A stretch of 64,000 nt of DNA, taken from Rosettibacter sp037481715. Lineage in GTDB: Bacteria > Bacteroidota > Ignavibacteria > Ignavibacteriales > Melioribacteraceae. The translations under genes and the position numbers were made by a program. How positions within the stretch are numbered: position 1 is the stretch's first letter; each line of letters begins with the position of its first letter. The stretch is taken from positions 744,001-808,000 of the forward strand of contig JBBFLD010000001.1 in assembly GCA_037481715.1 (NCBI GenBank), written 5' to 3'. This document shows, in pieces, positions 54,492-62,789 of the stretch. The notes under the pieces were generated by a model. The model did no database searches. It was not told the DNA's origin and saw only the letters and a program-made list of their open reading frames with translations.

Positions 54492-56669
54492 ATGCCAGAA
54501 AATCTTGATACATCTGTTCAATATTTAAAATCTGTTGGACCAAAACGAGCTGAAGCATTTTCCAAAATTGGAATTAATACCATTCGTGATTTACTTTTCT
54601 ATTTTCCTTCAAAATATCTTGATCGTTCAACAATCTTAAATTCTATCAAAGTTATTCAATACATTCGAGATGGTTATCAAGGAGAAGTAACAATATTAGG
54701 TGAAGTGATTGATAAAGAAATAATCCACTATGGGAAAAAAAATATTTTCAAAGTTAGAATGAAAGATTCAACAGGAATATTTGAGTGTATTTGGTTTCAA
54801 GGGATAAGATATTTTGAGGATGTTTTTAGTGAAGGAGATTATTTTGCAATTTCATCAAAACCTGTTTTAACAAAATATGGTCATCTTCAATTTGTTCATC
54901 CTGATTTTGATAGAATTTCAAAAAATGAATCAACAGAATTTTTGCATACCGGAAAAATTATTCCATTTTACAAAGTTCCCAAAGAATTAAGAGACAGCAA
55001 CCTTGGCGATTTTAGTTTAAGAAAAATTATTCATCAAGCAGTAGAAAAATATTCTGACAGTATTGATGAAACAATTCCACAATATCTTATTGAAGAAAAA
55101 AAAATTCTTCCTCTTAACTTAGCTGTAAAATATATGCATTTCCCAATTGACAGCAAGTCGCTCCTTGCAGCCAAAAGGCGTTTAAAATTTGAGGAACTAT
55201 TTTACTTCGAATGTCTTGTTGCATTAAGAAAAAAATTAATTGGCAGCAAAAGAAAAAATTTTCTTATTAAAGTGAAGCCTGAACCAATAAAAAAATTTTT
55301 AAATTCTCTCCCCTTTCAATTAACCAAAGCACAGCTGAAAGTTTTACATGAAATAAGAAAAGACCTTGAAAGTGATAAACCGATGAACCGTTTACTTCAG
55401 GGAGATGTAGGAAGCGGCAAAACGATAGTAGCATTAATTGCAATGTTAATAGTTGTAACTAATGGCTGTCAGGCTATTCTTATGGCACCAACTGAAATAT
55501 TAGCAGACCAGCATTATAAAAATATTACAAAGATGCTTGAAGGGATGAATATCAAAGTAAATTTATTAATTGGAGGTCAAAAAAAATCTGAACGCGAACA
55601 AATTCTCAATGAAATTAAAAATGGAACAGCTCAAATTATAATCGGCACACATGCATTAATTGAAGAAAATGTTGATTTCCATAAAGTTGGTCTTGTTGTT
55701 ATTGATGAACAACATCGATTTGGTGTTATGCAAAGGTCAGAATTAATTAAGAAAGGATTGAATCCAGATGTTTTAATTATGACTGCAACACCTATCCCGC
55801 GAACATTATCTCTCACATTATATGGAGACCTTGATGTTTCAACAATTGATGAAATGCCTGCAAACAGAAAACCTGTTAAAACAGTATTACGCGGAGAAAG
55901 TAAATTACCAGATGTTTATAAATTCATTAGAGATAAAGCAAAAGAAGGATATCAAACTTATCTTGTTTATCCATTAATTGAAGAATCAGAAAAATCGGAG
56001 CTTAAAGCTGCAGAATCTTACTACAACAGCTTAAAAGAAAATTATTTGAAAGATTTGAAGATTGGTCTTATTCATGGCAAAATGAAGTGGCAGGAAAAAG
56101 AAAAAGTTATGCTCGATTTTGCTGCTAAAAAGTATGATGTGCTCATATCAACAACTGTAATTGAAGTTGGTATTGATATACCAGATGCTAATATTATTGT
56201 TATTAATGATGCATATAGATTTGGTTTATCTCAATTACATCAACTTCGTGGAAGAGTTGGAAGAAGTGATAAACAAGCTTACTGCATATTAATAACAAAA
56301 GATGAATTCGCTGTTCAAACAAATCAATTCGACTTTAACTTTGATTATTTATCACCAGCACAAATAGAAAAGAACAAAACAATTATAAGATTAAATTCAA
56401 TGGTAAAATTGAACAACGGATTTGAATTATCGGAAATTGATTTAAAGCTTAGAGGTCCCGGAGATATTTTTGGAACAAAGCAAAGTGGATTACCTGAATT
56501 AAAATATTCTGATATCATTGAAGATTCAGAAATTCTTTATGATGCTAAAGAAACAGCATTCAACATTATTAATAACGATCCACATTTATCATTAGAAAAA
56601 AATTTTATCATCAAAAAAGTTTTAAAAGAAAATTATCAACACAATCTTTTCCTTTCTCAAATAGCTTAA
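54492..56669 (+). CDS. recG: ATP-dependent DNA helicase RecG
   Basis: A 725-residue superfamily 2 helicase that remodels stalled forks and Holliday junctions. The wedge (OB) domain lies at about 60-160. The helicase core has Walker A QGDVGSGKTIVAL, the DEQH box in VVIDEQHRFGVMQR, TATPIPRTLSLTLYGDLD, and in lobe 2 TTVIEVGIDIPDAN and QLHQLRGRVGRSDKQAYC. The C-terminal LRGPGDIFGTKQSGLP segment is specific for RecG. No Shine-Dalgarno is evident before the ATG. A 94-base AT-rich gap with a possible promoter for the next operon follows. Confidence 0.96.
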   Translation: MPENLDTSVQYLKSVGPKRAEAFSKIGINTIRDLLFYFPSKYLDRSTILNSIKVIQYIRDGYQGEVTILGEVIDKEIIHYGKKNIFKVRMKDSTGIFECIWFQGIRYFEDVFSEGDYFAISSKPVLTKYGHLQFVHPDFDRISKNESTEFLHTGKIIPFYKVPKELRDSNLGDFSLRKIIHQAVEKYSDSIDETIPQYLIEEKKILPLNLAVKYMHFPIDSKSLLAAKRRLKFEELFYFECLVALRKKLIGSKRKNFLIKVKPEPIKKFLNSLPFQLTKAQLKVLHEIRKDLESDKPMNRLLQGDVGSGKTIVALIAMLIVVTNGCQAILMAPTEILADQHYKNITKMLEGMNIKVNLLIGGQKKSEREQILNEIKNGTAQIIIGTHALIEENVDFHKVGLVVIDEQHRFGVMQRSELIKKGLNPDVLIMTATPIPRTLSLTLYGDLDVSTIDEMPANRKPVKTVLRGESKLPDVYKFIRDKAKEGYQTYLVYPLIEESEKSELKAAESYYNSLKENYLKDLKIGLIHGKMKWQEKEKVMLDFAAKKYDVLISTTVIEVGIDIPDANIIVINDAYRFGLSQLHQLRGRVGRSDKQAYCILITKDEFAVQTNQFDFNFDYLSPAQIEKNKTIIRLNSMVKLNNGFELSEIDLKLRGPGDIFGTKQSGLPELKYSDIIEDSEILYDAKETAFNIINNDPHLSLEKNFIIKKVLKENYQHNLFLSQIA

Positions 56670-56722
56670 CACTTCACAATAATTTTTTTTCATCACAAAA
56701 AATTTTTTTTTGCAATAAACTT

Positions 56723-56753
56723 CTTGAAAAAAAATTTTAAATGAGTATATTGG
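56723..56753 (+). promoter_or_regulatory. Possible promoter for the ATP-grasp/KamA operon
   Basis: CTTG at 56723-56726 and TATATTGG at 56746-56753 with a 19-base spacer; each box has one mismatch to TTTG / TAnnTTTG. A start near 56760 would leave a very short leader. Confidence 0.35.
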
Positions 56754-56763
56754 TAACAAACAA

Positions 56764-57855
56764 TTGGAAGGATTTTGTATTAGTTCTTTTTTACTAAATA
56801 GGAAGTTCAAAGTAGCACTTACATATAATTTAAAACCGGAAGAAGAAAATTCTTTCGAAGGCAAATCTCTCTCTCTTCAAAAGAACACAAATGAAATTTT
56901 ATTCGATAAATATGCTGAGTGGGATACACTCGAAACAATTAATGCTGTTAAAGATGCACTTGAGCTCTTTAATGAAGTTATTATGATTGAAGCAAATGAA
57001 GATGCATATGAAAAATTTAGAAAGTATAGACCAGACATTGTTTTTAATATTGCTGAAGGTGCAAATGGCATAAGCAGAGAGGCACAAATACCAGCAATGT
57101 TAGATATGCTTCGAATTCCTTACACTGGTTCTGATCCATTAACACTTGCAACATGCTTAGACAAAGCACGAACAAAAGAAATTCTTTCTTATCATAAAAT
57201 TCCAACTGCAAAATTTTTGTATGCAGAAACTCTAAATGACTTAAGAAACTTCAATCTCAATTTTCCTGTTATTATAAAACCAGTTGGAGAAGGTTCAAGT
57301 AAAGGTATATTTAATTCATCTTTTGTGAACAACATTGATGAATTAAAAGAAAAATTAGAATACAATTTTGAAATTTATAAACAGCCGTTTATCATTGAAG
57401 AATATTTGCCGGGAAGAGAATTTACAGTTGCAATAATCGGAAATAATTCTGATATAGAAATTCTTCCAATTGTTGAAATTAATTTTGATGAACTGCCTGA
57501 AGGTTTAATCCCAATTTATTCATACGAGGCGAAATGGATTGTGGATACTCGTGATAATCCTTTGAAAATTTTTTCTTGTCCAGCAAAAATTGATAATAAT
57601 CTTGAAGAAAAAATTAAAGATATTGCACTCAAATCATACAGAGTATTAAGATGCAGAGACTGGAGCAGAATTGATATAAGACTCGATAGCAACGGCGAGC
57701 CAAATGTACTTGAAATTAATCCTTTGCCAGGAATTCTTCCTGACCCTGATGATAATTCTTGTTTCCCAAAAGCTGCTCGTGCAGCTGGTCTTTCTTATGC
57801 AGAAATGATTAATAAAGTTTTATTCACAGCAGCTAAAAGATATAATTTAGTATGA
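56764..57855 (+). CDS. D-Ala-D-Ala ligase-like ATP-grasp protein, first copy
   Basis: A 363-residue (from TTG at 56764) ATP-grasp enzyme similar to Ddl. It would activate a carboxylate with ATP and join it to an amine. The ATP-binding part shows VIIKPVGEGSSKGIF, FIIEEYLPGREFTVAII and the acidic metal site WSRIDIRLDSNGEPNVLEIN followed by PLPGILPD. The N-terminal domain (FNIAEGANGISREAQIPAMLD) is also Ddl-like. The start is doubtful: no ATG lies nearby, and the only ribosome site, GGAAGGA at 56766-56772, sits after the TTG and 6 bases before an in-frame ATT at 56779. The next gene overlaps by ATGA and is a paralogue. The substrate is unknown; D-Ala ligation is not assured. Confidence 0.8.
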   Translation: MEGFCISSFLLNRKFKVALTYNLKPEEENSFEGKSLSLQKNTNEILFDKYAEWDTLETINAVKDALELFNEVIMIEANEDAYEKFRKYRPDIVFNIAEGANGISREAQIPAMLDMLRIPYTGSDPLTLATCLDKARTKEILSYHKIPTAKFLYAETLNDLRNFNLNFPVIIKPVGEGSSKGIFNSSFVNNIDELKEKLEYNFEIYKQPFIIEEYLPGREFTVAIIGNNSDIEILPIVEINFDELPEGLIPIYSYEAKWIVDTRDNPLKIFSCPAKIDNNLEEKIKDIALKSYRVLRCRDWSRIDIRLDSNGEPNVLEINPLPGILPDPDDNSCFPKAARAAGLSYAEMINKVLFTAAKRYNLV

Positions 57856-58910
57856 ACTTTGAACGAAAAATATTAATCTGTTATAATGAACCAGTTCGTT
57901 ATTATAAAAATTATTTAGGCAAAGAACCAAACAGTGAAAATGATAATATCGATTTATCCGAAAGAGATTTCTTAAAACAGATTTCAAATATTAAGAAAAT
58001 ACTTAGTAAAAAATTTCTTGAAGTCAATACACTTGCTGTAAACAGTGATATCAAGTCGTTCATCAAAAAAATTTTATATTATTCTCCTGATGTAATTGTG
58101 AATTTTGTTGAATCTGTTGAGGGCAATTCAAATCTTGAAAGTTATATTGCAGGTTTATATGAATTGCTGGGCATTCCATTTACAGGAAATAACTCAATAT
58201 GCCTTGGAAACTGCTTAAACAAGGTTCGAACCAAACAAATATTAAAGTCACATGGAATTAGAACACCCCGATATTTTATTGCTGAAGTAAATCAATTCCC
58301 AAAATTATCAGAATTAAAATGTAAATTCCCCGTTATTACAAAACTTGTCAGAGAAGACGCAAGCATTGGTATTTCTGAATATTCAGTCATAAATAATTCA
58401 AAAGAATTAAAACAACAACTTGAATATCTTTTTGAAAATTATAATCAAGAAGTATTAATCGAAGAATACATTGAAGGAAGAGAATTAAATGTAGCAATTC
58501 TTGGGAATCAGATACTTCCGATTTCAGAAATTTGTTTCGATGGACTTCCAGAAAATTTGCCTAAAATAATTACATACGAAGCTAAGTGGTCCCCTGAAAG
58601 TACTTATTACAAAAATACTGTTCCAAAATGCCCTGCTGAACTTGAAGAAAATATAAAATCAGAAATTGAACAAATTGCATTGAAAGCATTTAACGCTTTA
58701 GAATGCAGAGATTATGCCAGAGTTGATATAAGACTAAGCAAAGAAAATATTCCATATGTAATAGAAGTAAATCCGAATCCTGATATTTCGCCAGATGCTG
58801 GATTTATAAGGTCTGCAGCTGCAGCTGGTATCAGTTATGAAGAAGTTTTATATAAAATAACTGAATTAGCATTACAAAGGCAAAATTATGATACGCAAGC
58901 TGCAATATAA
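57852..58910 (+). CDS. D-Ala-D-Ala ligase-like ATP-grasp protein, second copy
   Basis: A 352-residue ATP-grasp enzyme, paralogous to its upstream neighbour. Matching parts are VNFVESVEGNSNLESYIAG, VITKLVREDASIGIS, VLIEEYIEGRELNVAIL and the metal site YARVDIRLSKENIPYVIEVNPNPDISPD. Key Lys, Glu, Asp and Asn residues of the fold are kept, so it should be active. It begins with ATGA overlap and its end overlaps the GNAT gene by 23 bases, so all are coupled. Two ligases in a row suggest stepwise assembly of a small peptide-like molecule or two alternative substrates. Confidence 0.8.
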   Translation: MNFERKILICYNEPVRYYKNYLGKEPNSENDNIDLSERDFLKQISNIKKILSKKFLEVNTLAVNSDIKSFIKKILYYSPDVIVNFVESVEGNSNLESYIAGLYELLGIPFTGNNSICLGNCLNKVRTKQILKSHGIRTPRYFIAEVNQFPKLSELKCKFPVITKLVREDASIGISEYSVINNSKELKQQLEYLFENYNQEVLIEEYIEGRELNVAILGNQILPISEICFDGLPENLPKIITYEAKWSPESTYYKNTVPKCPAELEENIKSEIEQIALKAFNALECRDYARVDIRLSKENIPYVIEVNPNPDISPDAGFIRSAAAAGISYEEVLYKITELALQRQNYDTQAAI

Positions 58911-59358
58911 TGACAGGAACAAGTTAATTGAAATTATTAATTGCACAGATAATTTTAATGAAGAAGAAAAAAAAGTTGCAGTGGAATTAATTGATGAAGC
59001 TCTTTCAAATCCTGAACATGAATACTATAACATTTATGTGTTCGAAAATGGAAATGAAATTGATGGATATTATTGTATTGGAAAAAGAGCTTTGACTGAT
59101 GGCGTTTATGATTTATACTGGATTGTTGTAAATCCCAAAAAACAGAATAAAGGAATAGGAAAACAATTGTTGATGCATGCAGAAGAATTTGTGAAAGAAA
59201 AAAAAGGCAGATGGATTTTAGCAGAGACTTCATCAAAAGAAAGTTACTTTGCAACAAGAAATTTTTATTTGAGAAATAACTATTCGGTTCTGGCTGAAAT
59301 AAAAGATTTTTATACAATAAACGATAATCTCATAATATTTGGTAAATACTTAAAATAA
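58888..59358 (+). CDS. GNAT-family N-acetyltransferase
   Basis: A 156-residue GNAT protein. The acetyl-CoA binding motif is LYWIVVNPKKQNKGIGKQLL (about 86-106) and the C-terminal part has YFATRNFYLRNNYSVLAEIKDFY, the usual motif B with a Tyr. It starts inside the end of the second ATP-grasp gene and ends 17 bases before the KamA gene. In Nepsilon-acetyl-beta-lysine synthesis an aminomutase (AblA) is paired with a GNAT (AblB); this protein is shorter than methanogen AblB, so the analogy is suggestive and not proof. Confidence 0.85.
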   Translation: MIRKLQYNDRNKLIEIINCTDNFNEEEKKVAVELIDEALSNPEHEYYNIYVFENGNEIDGYYCIGKRALTDGVYDLYWIVVNPKKQNKGIGKQLLMHAEEFVKEKKGRWILAETSSKESYFATRNFYLRNNYSVLAEIKDFYTINDNLIIFGKYLK

Positions 59359-59375
59359 ATTAAAGGGCAATAATT

Positions 59376-60554
59376 ATGGAACTCTGGCAGCAAATGATAA
59401 GGGACAGTATTCACTCGGTCGACCAGCTTGTTGAAAAATTTAACTTAGACAGAAAAGTAGCCGAAGAACTCGATGGATTCTTCCAGGCAAGGATTAATCC
59501 ATATTATCTAAGCTTAATTAGATATCCGGGAGATCCAATCTGGCTTCAATGTGTCCCGGATGTAAAAGAACTGGAAGATATATCTGGCTACGAAGACCCG
59601 CTGCAAGAAGACGCAATGAGCCCTGTACCAAATATTACTCATCGTTATCCCGATAGAGCATTGTTCCTCACAACAAGTCAATGTGGTATGTATTGCCGAT
59701 TCTGTACAAGAAAAAGAAAAGTAGGAAATTCCGAAAAAATATCAATGAAACAACTCGAATCGGCATTTAAGTATCTTGAAAAACATACAGAGATTAGAGA
59801 TGTAATTATGTCCGGAGGCGACCCATTGATGCTAACCGACACAATGCTCGAAAAAATATTAAAGCGATTAAGACAAATACCTCATATAGAAATTATTAGG
59901 CTTGGAACTCGTATGCCATGTGTTCTGCCGCATAGAATAACTCCAAAACTTGTTGAGATGCTAAAAAAATATCATCCAATTTATGTTAACACTCATTTCA
60001 ATCATCCATGGGAAATTACTCCAGAAAGTACAAAAGCATGTGAAATGCTTGTCGATGCAGGAATTCCAGTTAATAATCAAGCTGTATTAATGAAAGGCGT
60101 AAATGATGATGCAGAAGTTCTCAAAGAATTATTTTTAAAACTTCTTAAAATAAGAGTTAGACCTTATTACTTATTCATGGCAGATGAAACAAGAGGAGCC
60201 AATCATTTTCGAACAACACTTGATAAAGGATTGGAAATAATGTATAAACTTCGTGGAAATATAAGCGGCTTAGCAATTCCACATTTCGTAATTGACGCTC
60301 CTGGTGGTGGAGGTAAAATCCCGGTTCTGCCTCAATACATTTTACATCGAGATGAAGATAAAATTGTGATGAGAAATTATAAAAATGAAATCTATATTTA
60401 TCGTGAAGCAAAGCATGAGAAAACAGAATTAAAAGAAGATTCACATATTCCTATTGAAATTTCTAACAAGAAAAATGGAAATACAAAGAAACCAAAGAAC
60501 TATAAAAACATAACCACAATTGAAATTCCACAATTAGAGACAAGTGAAAATTAG
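59376..60554 (+). CDS. kamA: KamA-family radical SAM aminomutase, probable lysine 2,3-aminomutase
   Basis: A 392-residue radical SAM enzyme. CGMYCRFC gives the cluster ligands Cys103, Cys107 and Cys110. Lys314 in APGGGGK is the PLP lysine. Asp270 (FMADETRG) and Asp307 (FVIDAPGG) stand at the positions of Asp293 and Asp330 of Clostridium lysine 2,3-aminomutase, with the same spacing of 37 and then 7 residues to the PLP Lys; those Asp residues hold the lysine side chain. The C-terminal Cys cluster of the clostridial enzyme is absent, and a polar Lys/Asn-rich tail of about 45 residues takes its place. It probably makes beta-lysine. An EF-P-modifying (EpmB-like) role is possible, but no epmA is nearby. 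Confidence 0.87.
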   Translation: MELWQQMIRDSIHSVDQLVEKFNLDRKVAEELDGFFQARINPYYLSLIRYPGDPIWLQCVPDVKELEDISGYEDPLQEDAMSPVPNITHRYPDRALFLTTSQCGMYCRFCTRKRKVGNSEKISMKQLESAFKYLEKHTEIRDVIMSGGDPLMLTDTMLEKILKRLRQIPHIEIIRLGTRMPCVLPHRITPKLVEMLKKYHPIYVNTHFNHPWEITPESTKACEMLVDAGIPVNNQAVLMKGVNDDAEVLKELFLKLLKIRVRPYYLFMADETRGANHFRTTLDKGLEIMYKLRGNISGLAIPHFVIDAPGGGGKIPVLPQYILHRDEDKIVMRNYKNEIYIYREAKHEKTELKEDSHIPIEISNKKNGNTKKPKNYKNITTIEIPQLETSEN

Positions 60555-60559
60555 AGAAA

Positions 60560-60590
60560 GGGTTGTCTAAAAATAAAATTTAGACAGCCC
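60560..60590. terminator. Hairpin between kamA and the convergent thioredoxin-like gene
   Basis: A 12-bp stem with one G-T pair (GGGTTGTCTAAA 60560-60571, TTTAGACAGCCC 60579-60590) and a 7-base loop, just after the kamA stop and before the end of the minus-strand gene. Flanking T-runs are short. Confidence 0.7.
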
Positions 60591-60601
60591 CTTAATTATC
60601 T

Positions 60602-61153
60602 TTAATATTGATTTATAATTCTTGACAAATCTTTTTCAAGTGACATTACAGGGGTTTCGACAATTCTTCCAAGCTCCTTTTCATTTCTTTTTATTACAAC
60701 GGTAGGAATAAGTTTAATATCATAATTACTCAAGTCAATTTTACCAGCATTTTTATTTCTATCGACACAAATTATTTTTAAGTTTTTTGAACTAAATTTT
60801 ATTGCATCTAAAATTTTGATTAATCTTGGTATTTCTCTTCTGCTGTCGCTGCACCATGTTCCCATTATTACATCAATAGTAATGTTTTCTAAATTTAGAT
60901 TTTTTAATGAATCAACGATTATACTGTCTGCATTATAACTTTCATACTCTTTTCTAAACCAATTCGAAAAAGGTTTATATTCACTTGTATCCAAAAATAC
61001 TTTCTTATCGACCAAACCGGTTAACATTGGGCTGCCAGTTTTTTCATCAATCAACAAATTACATTTTTCCTGTGCATAAATTATTTTTAAGCTGATAAGC
61101 AACAACAGAATAATCGTTCTCAAAAAATTATTTGTTATTGAATTTGCGTACAT
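60602..61153 (-). CDS. Exported thioredoxin-like protein with CxxS active site
   Basis: A 183-residue protein with an N-terminal hydrophobic signal (about 9-26, ending YAQ) and a thioredoxin-like fold. The motif DVIMGTWCSDSRREIPRL places C-S-D-S where thioredoxins have CxxC, so only the attacking Cys remains. IKLIPTVVIKR carries the cis-Pro (IPT). A one-Cys thioredoxin cannot reduce disulfides by the normal two-Cys route; it may isomerise, reduce via a partner, or bind. The start lies inside the end of nadK (26-base overlap), so the two are coupled. Confidence 0.72.
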   Translation of the reverse strand: MYANSITNNFLRTIILLLLISLKIIYAQEKCNLLIDEKTGSPMLTGLVDKKVFLDTSEYKPFSNWFRKEYESYNADSIIVDSLKNLNLENITIDVIMGTWCSDSRREIPRLIKILDAIKFSSKNLKIICVDRNKNAGKIDLSNYDIKLIPTVVIKRNEKELGRIVETPVMSLEKDLSRIINQY

Positions 61154-62009
61154 CTAACCCCCAGAATAATTTGTTTCTTAATATTTCAAAATAACTTTTT
61201 CTTTTTGAATGAACGAGTTGAATTTTAGTTTTGCTTTTTTCAATTATTACTTCTGCCGGCGAATAATAAACATTTGAACGCTGACCATCACAGCTAATGT
61301 GAACTGTTCCATACAATGATTGTGCCTTAATGGCAATCTTTTGATCACTCGATACTACAAGAGGTCTCATAGTTAATGTATGAGGTGCAATTGGACTTAA
61401 TGTAATAACATTTGACTTTGGAGTAATGATTGGTCCCCCTGTTGAAAGAGAATAACCAGTCGAACCCGTTGGCGTTGCAATAATAATTCCATCAGCAGAA
61501 AATGTTGATACATATTCATTATCAATTTCAATTGATAATTCAATCATCTTGGGCCAAGAACCTTTATCTATAACTATATCATTAACTGCAAAAAGTTCTT
61601 CTTTATTATTAGTAGTACCTATTAATGCTATTCTTTCTTCAATAGTGTAATCATTTGAAATTAATTCTGGTATAAATTCTTTGAAACTTTCTATATCAAA
61701 TTCTGCAAGAAATCCTAACTTGCCCAAATTTACACCGATAATTGGTTTACCTGAATTTCTAATTTGATAAGCTGTATTTAACATTGTTCCATCACCCCCA
61801 ATTGAAATTACCATGTCCGACACATTAATCAATTCATTTAATGAAACATATTTGCAGTCATTCAATCTTGGGGTGAATTCATTTTTCTTTTTCAATAATG
61901 AATCACAAATAAAAAACTTGAGATTGTTTTCCAGAAGTTCTTCAACAATTGTATCAACTACTTTCAATATTTCCGATTTAGTAACATTTGGTATTATGCC
62001 GAGTATCAT
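61128..62009 (-). CDS. nadK: NAD kinase
   Basis: A 293-residue enzyme phosphorylating NAD to NADP. The motif MVISIGGDGTMLNTAY holds the catalytic GGDGT, followed by NLGKLGFLAE, VNDIVIDKGSW, the TPTGSTGYSLSTGGPIITP segment and the C-terminal ISCDGQ. The length and order match the family. It lies 4 bases after the glycosyltransferase gene and overlaps the thioredoxin-like gene. Confidence 0.95.
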   Translation of the reverse strand: MILGIIPNVTKSEILKVVDTIVEELLENNLKFFICDSLLKKKNEFTPRLNDCKYVSLNELINVSDMVISIGGDGTMLNTAYQIRNSGKPIIGVNLGKLGFLAEFDIESFKEFIPELISNDYTIEERIALIGTTNNKEELFAVNDIVIDKGSWPKMIELSIEIDNEYVSTFSADGIIIATPTGSTGYSLSTGGPIITPKSNVITLSPIAPHTLTMRPLVVSSDQKIAIKAQSLYGTVHISCDGQRSNVYYSPAEVIIEKSKTKIQLVHSKRKSYFEILRNKLFWGLDVRKFNNK

Positions 62010-62013
62010 TTCT

Positions 62014-62778
62014 TTACCATTTATTTATTTTAATTTCCCATGCTTTACAATATTTTGTAAAAACATAAAATGAAGAAAATATTGATAAAATTAATCCATG
62101 CAAGCCATCCAAAAAGCCAAGTTTCAAAATATACATTTTGAAAAAAAGAAAAATTGGCCTAAACAAAATATCAATTAATGTAACTTTTTTTTTGTTAGAG
62201 ATAATTTCTTCTGCTGCAAGTGATGTATAGATATTCAATTTATTCAAATAATGTTCTATTGATGGGTCTGTGTAATGATTTAATGGATTTTTGAAATAAC
62301 CAGATTTACCATCAACAATTAGATTTTCATGAACTGCTTTGTTATTAAAATGTGCATTTTTTTTATTGAACAATCTTAAAACATAATCAGGATACCAGCC
62401 GCAATGTTTAATCCACTTACCTAAAAAATAAGCACGCCGGGGAATATAATATGAAGCATAATTTGGATTTGAATTCTTAAACGCATGTAATTCTTCAGCA
62501 AGTTCTTTTGTTATTTCTTCATCTGCATCAATCCACAAAACCCAGTCATGTTTTGTCTTGGCAAGTGCATAGTTCTTTGTTTGTGCATAACCTTTCCATT
62601 CAACAATTTCACATTTTACATTGGGAAATGAAGAAGCAATTTGAAATGTTTTATCTGTTGTTCGAGAATCTATCAATACAATAATATCATCAATAATATT
62701 TTGCTGGCTTTCAATGCATCTTTTAATGTTTTTTTCTTCGTCTTTTGCAATAATTATTGATGATAATTTCACTTTCAC
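62014..62778 (-). CDS. Glycosyltransferase family 2, LPS-core (WaaE/KdtX-like) type
   Basis: A 254-residue GT2 enzyme. It begins LSSIIIAKDEEKNIKRCIES; the DxD-type motif is in WVLWIDADEEITKE; YYIPRRAYFLGKWIKHCGWYPDYVLRLF is characteristic of the WaaE/KdtX-like group that adds glucose to LPS inner core heptose. A hydrophobic C-terminal half (about 195-245) likely associates with the membrane. Next to an MsbA-like exporter this supports an LPS role, but the exact sugar is unknown. Confidence 0.86.
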   Translation of the reverse strand: MKVKLSSIIIAKDEEKNIKRCIESQQNIIDDIIVLIDSRTTDKTFQIASSFPNVKCEIVEWKGYAQTKNYALAKTKHDWVLWIDADEEITKELAEELHAFKNSNPNYASYYIPRRAYFLGKWIKHCGWYPDYVLRLFNKKNAHFNNKAVHENLIVDGKSGYFKNPLNHYTDPSIEHYLNKLNIYTSLAAEEIISNKKKVTLIDILFRPIFLFFKMYILKLGFLDGLHGLILSIFSSFYVFTKYCKAWEIKINKW

Positions 62779-62789
62779 TTCTAAATTTT

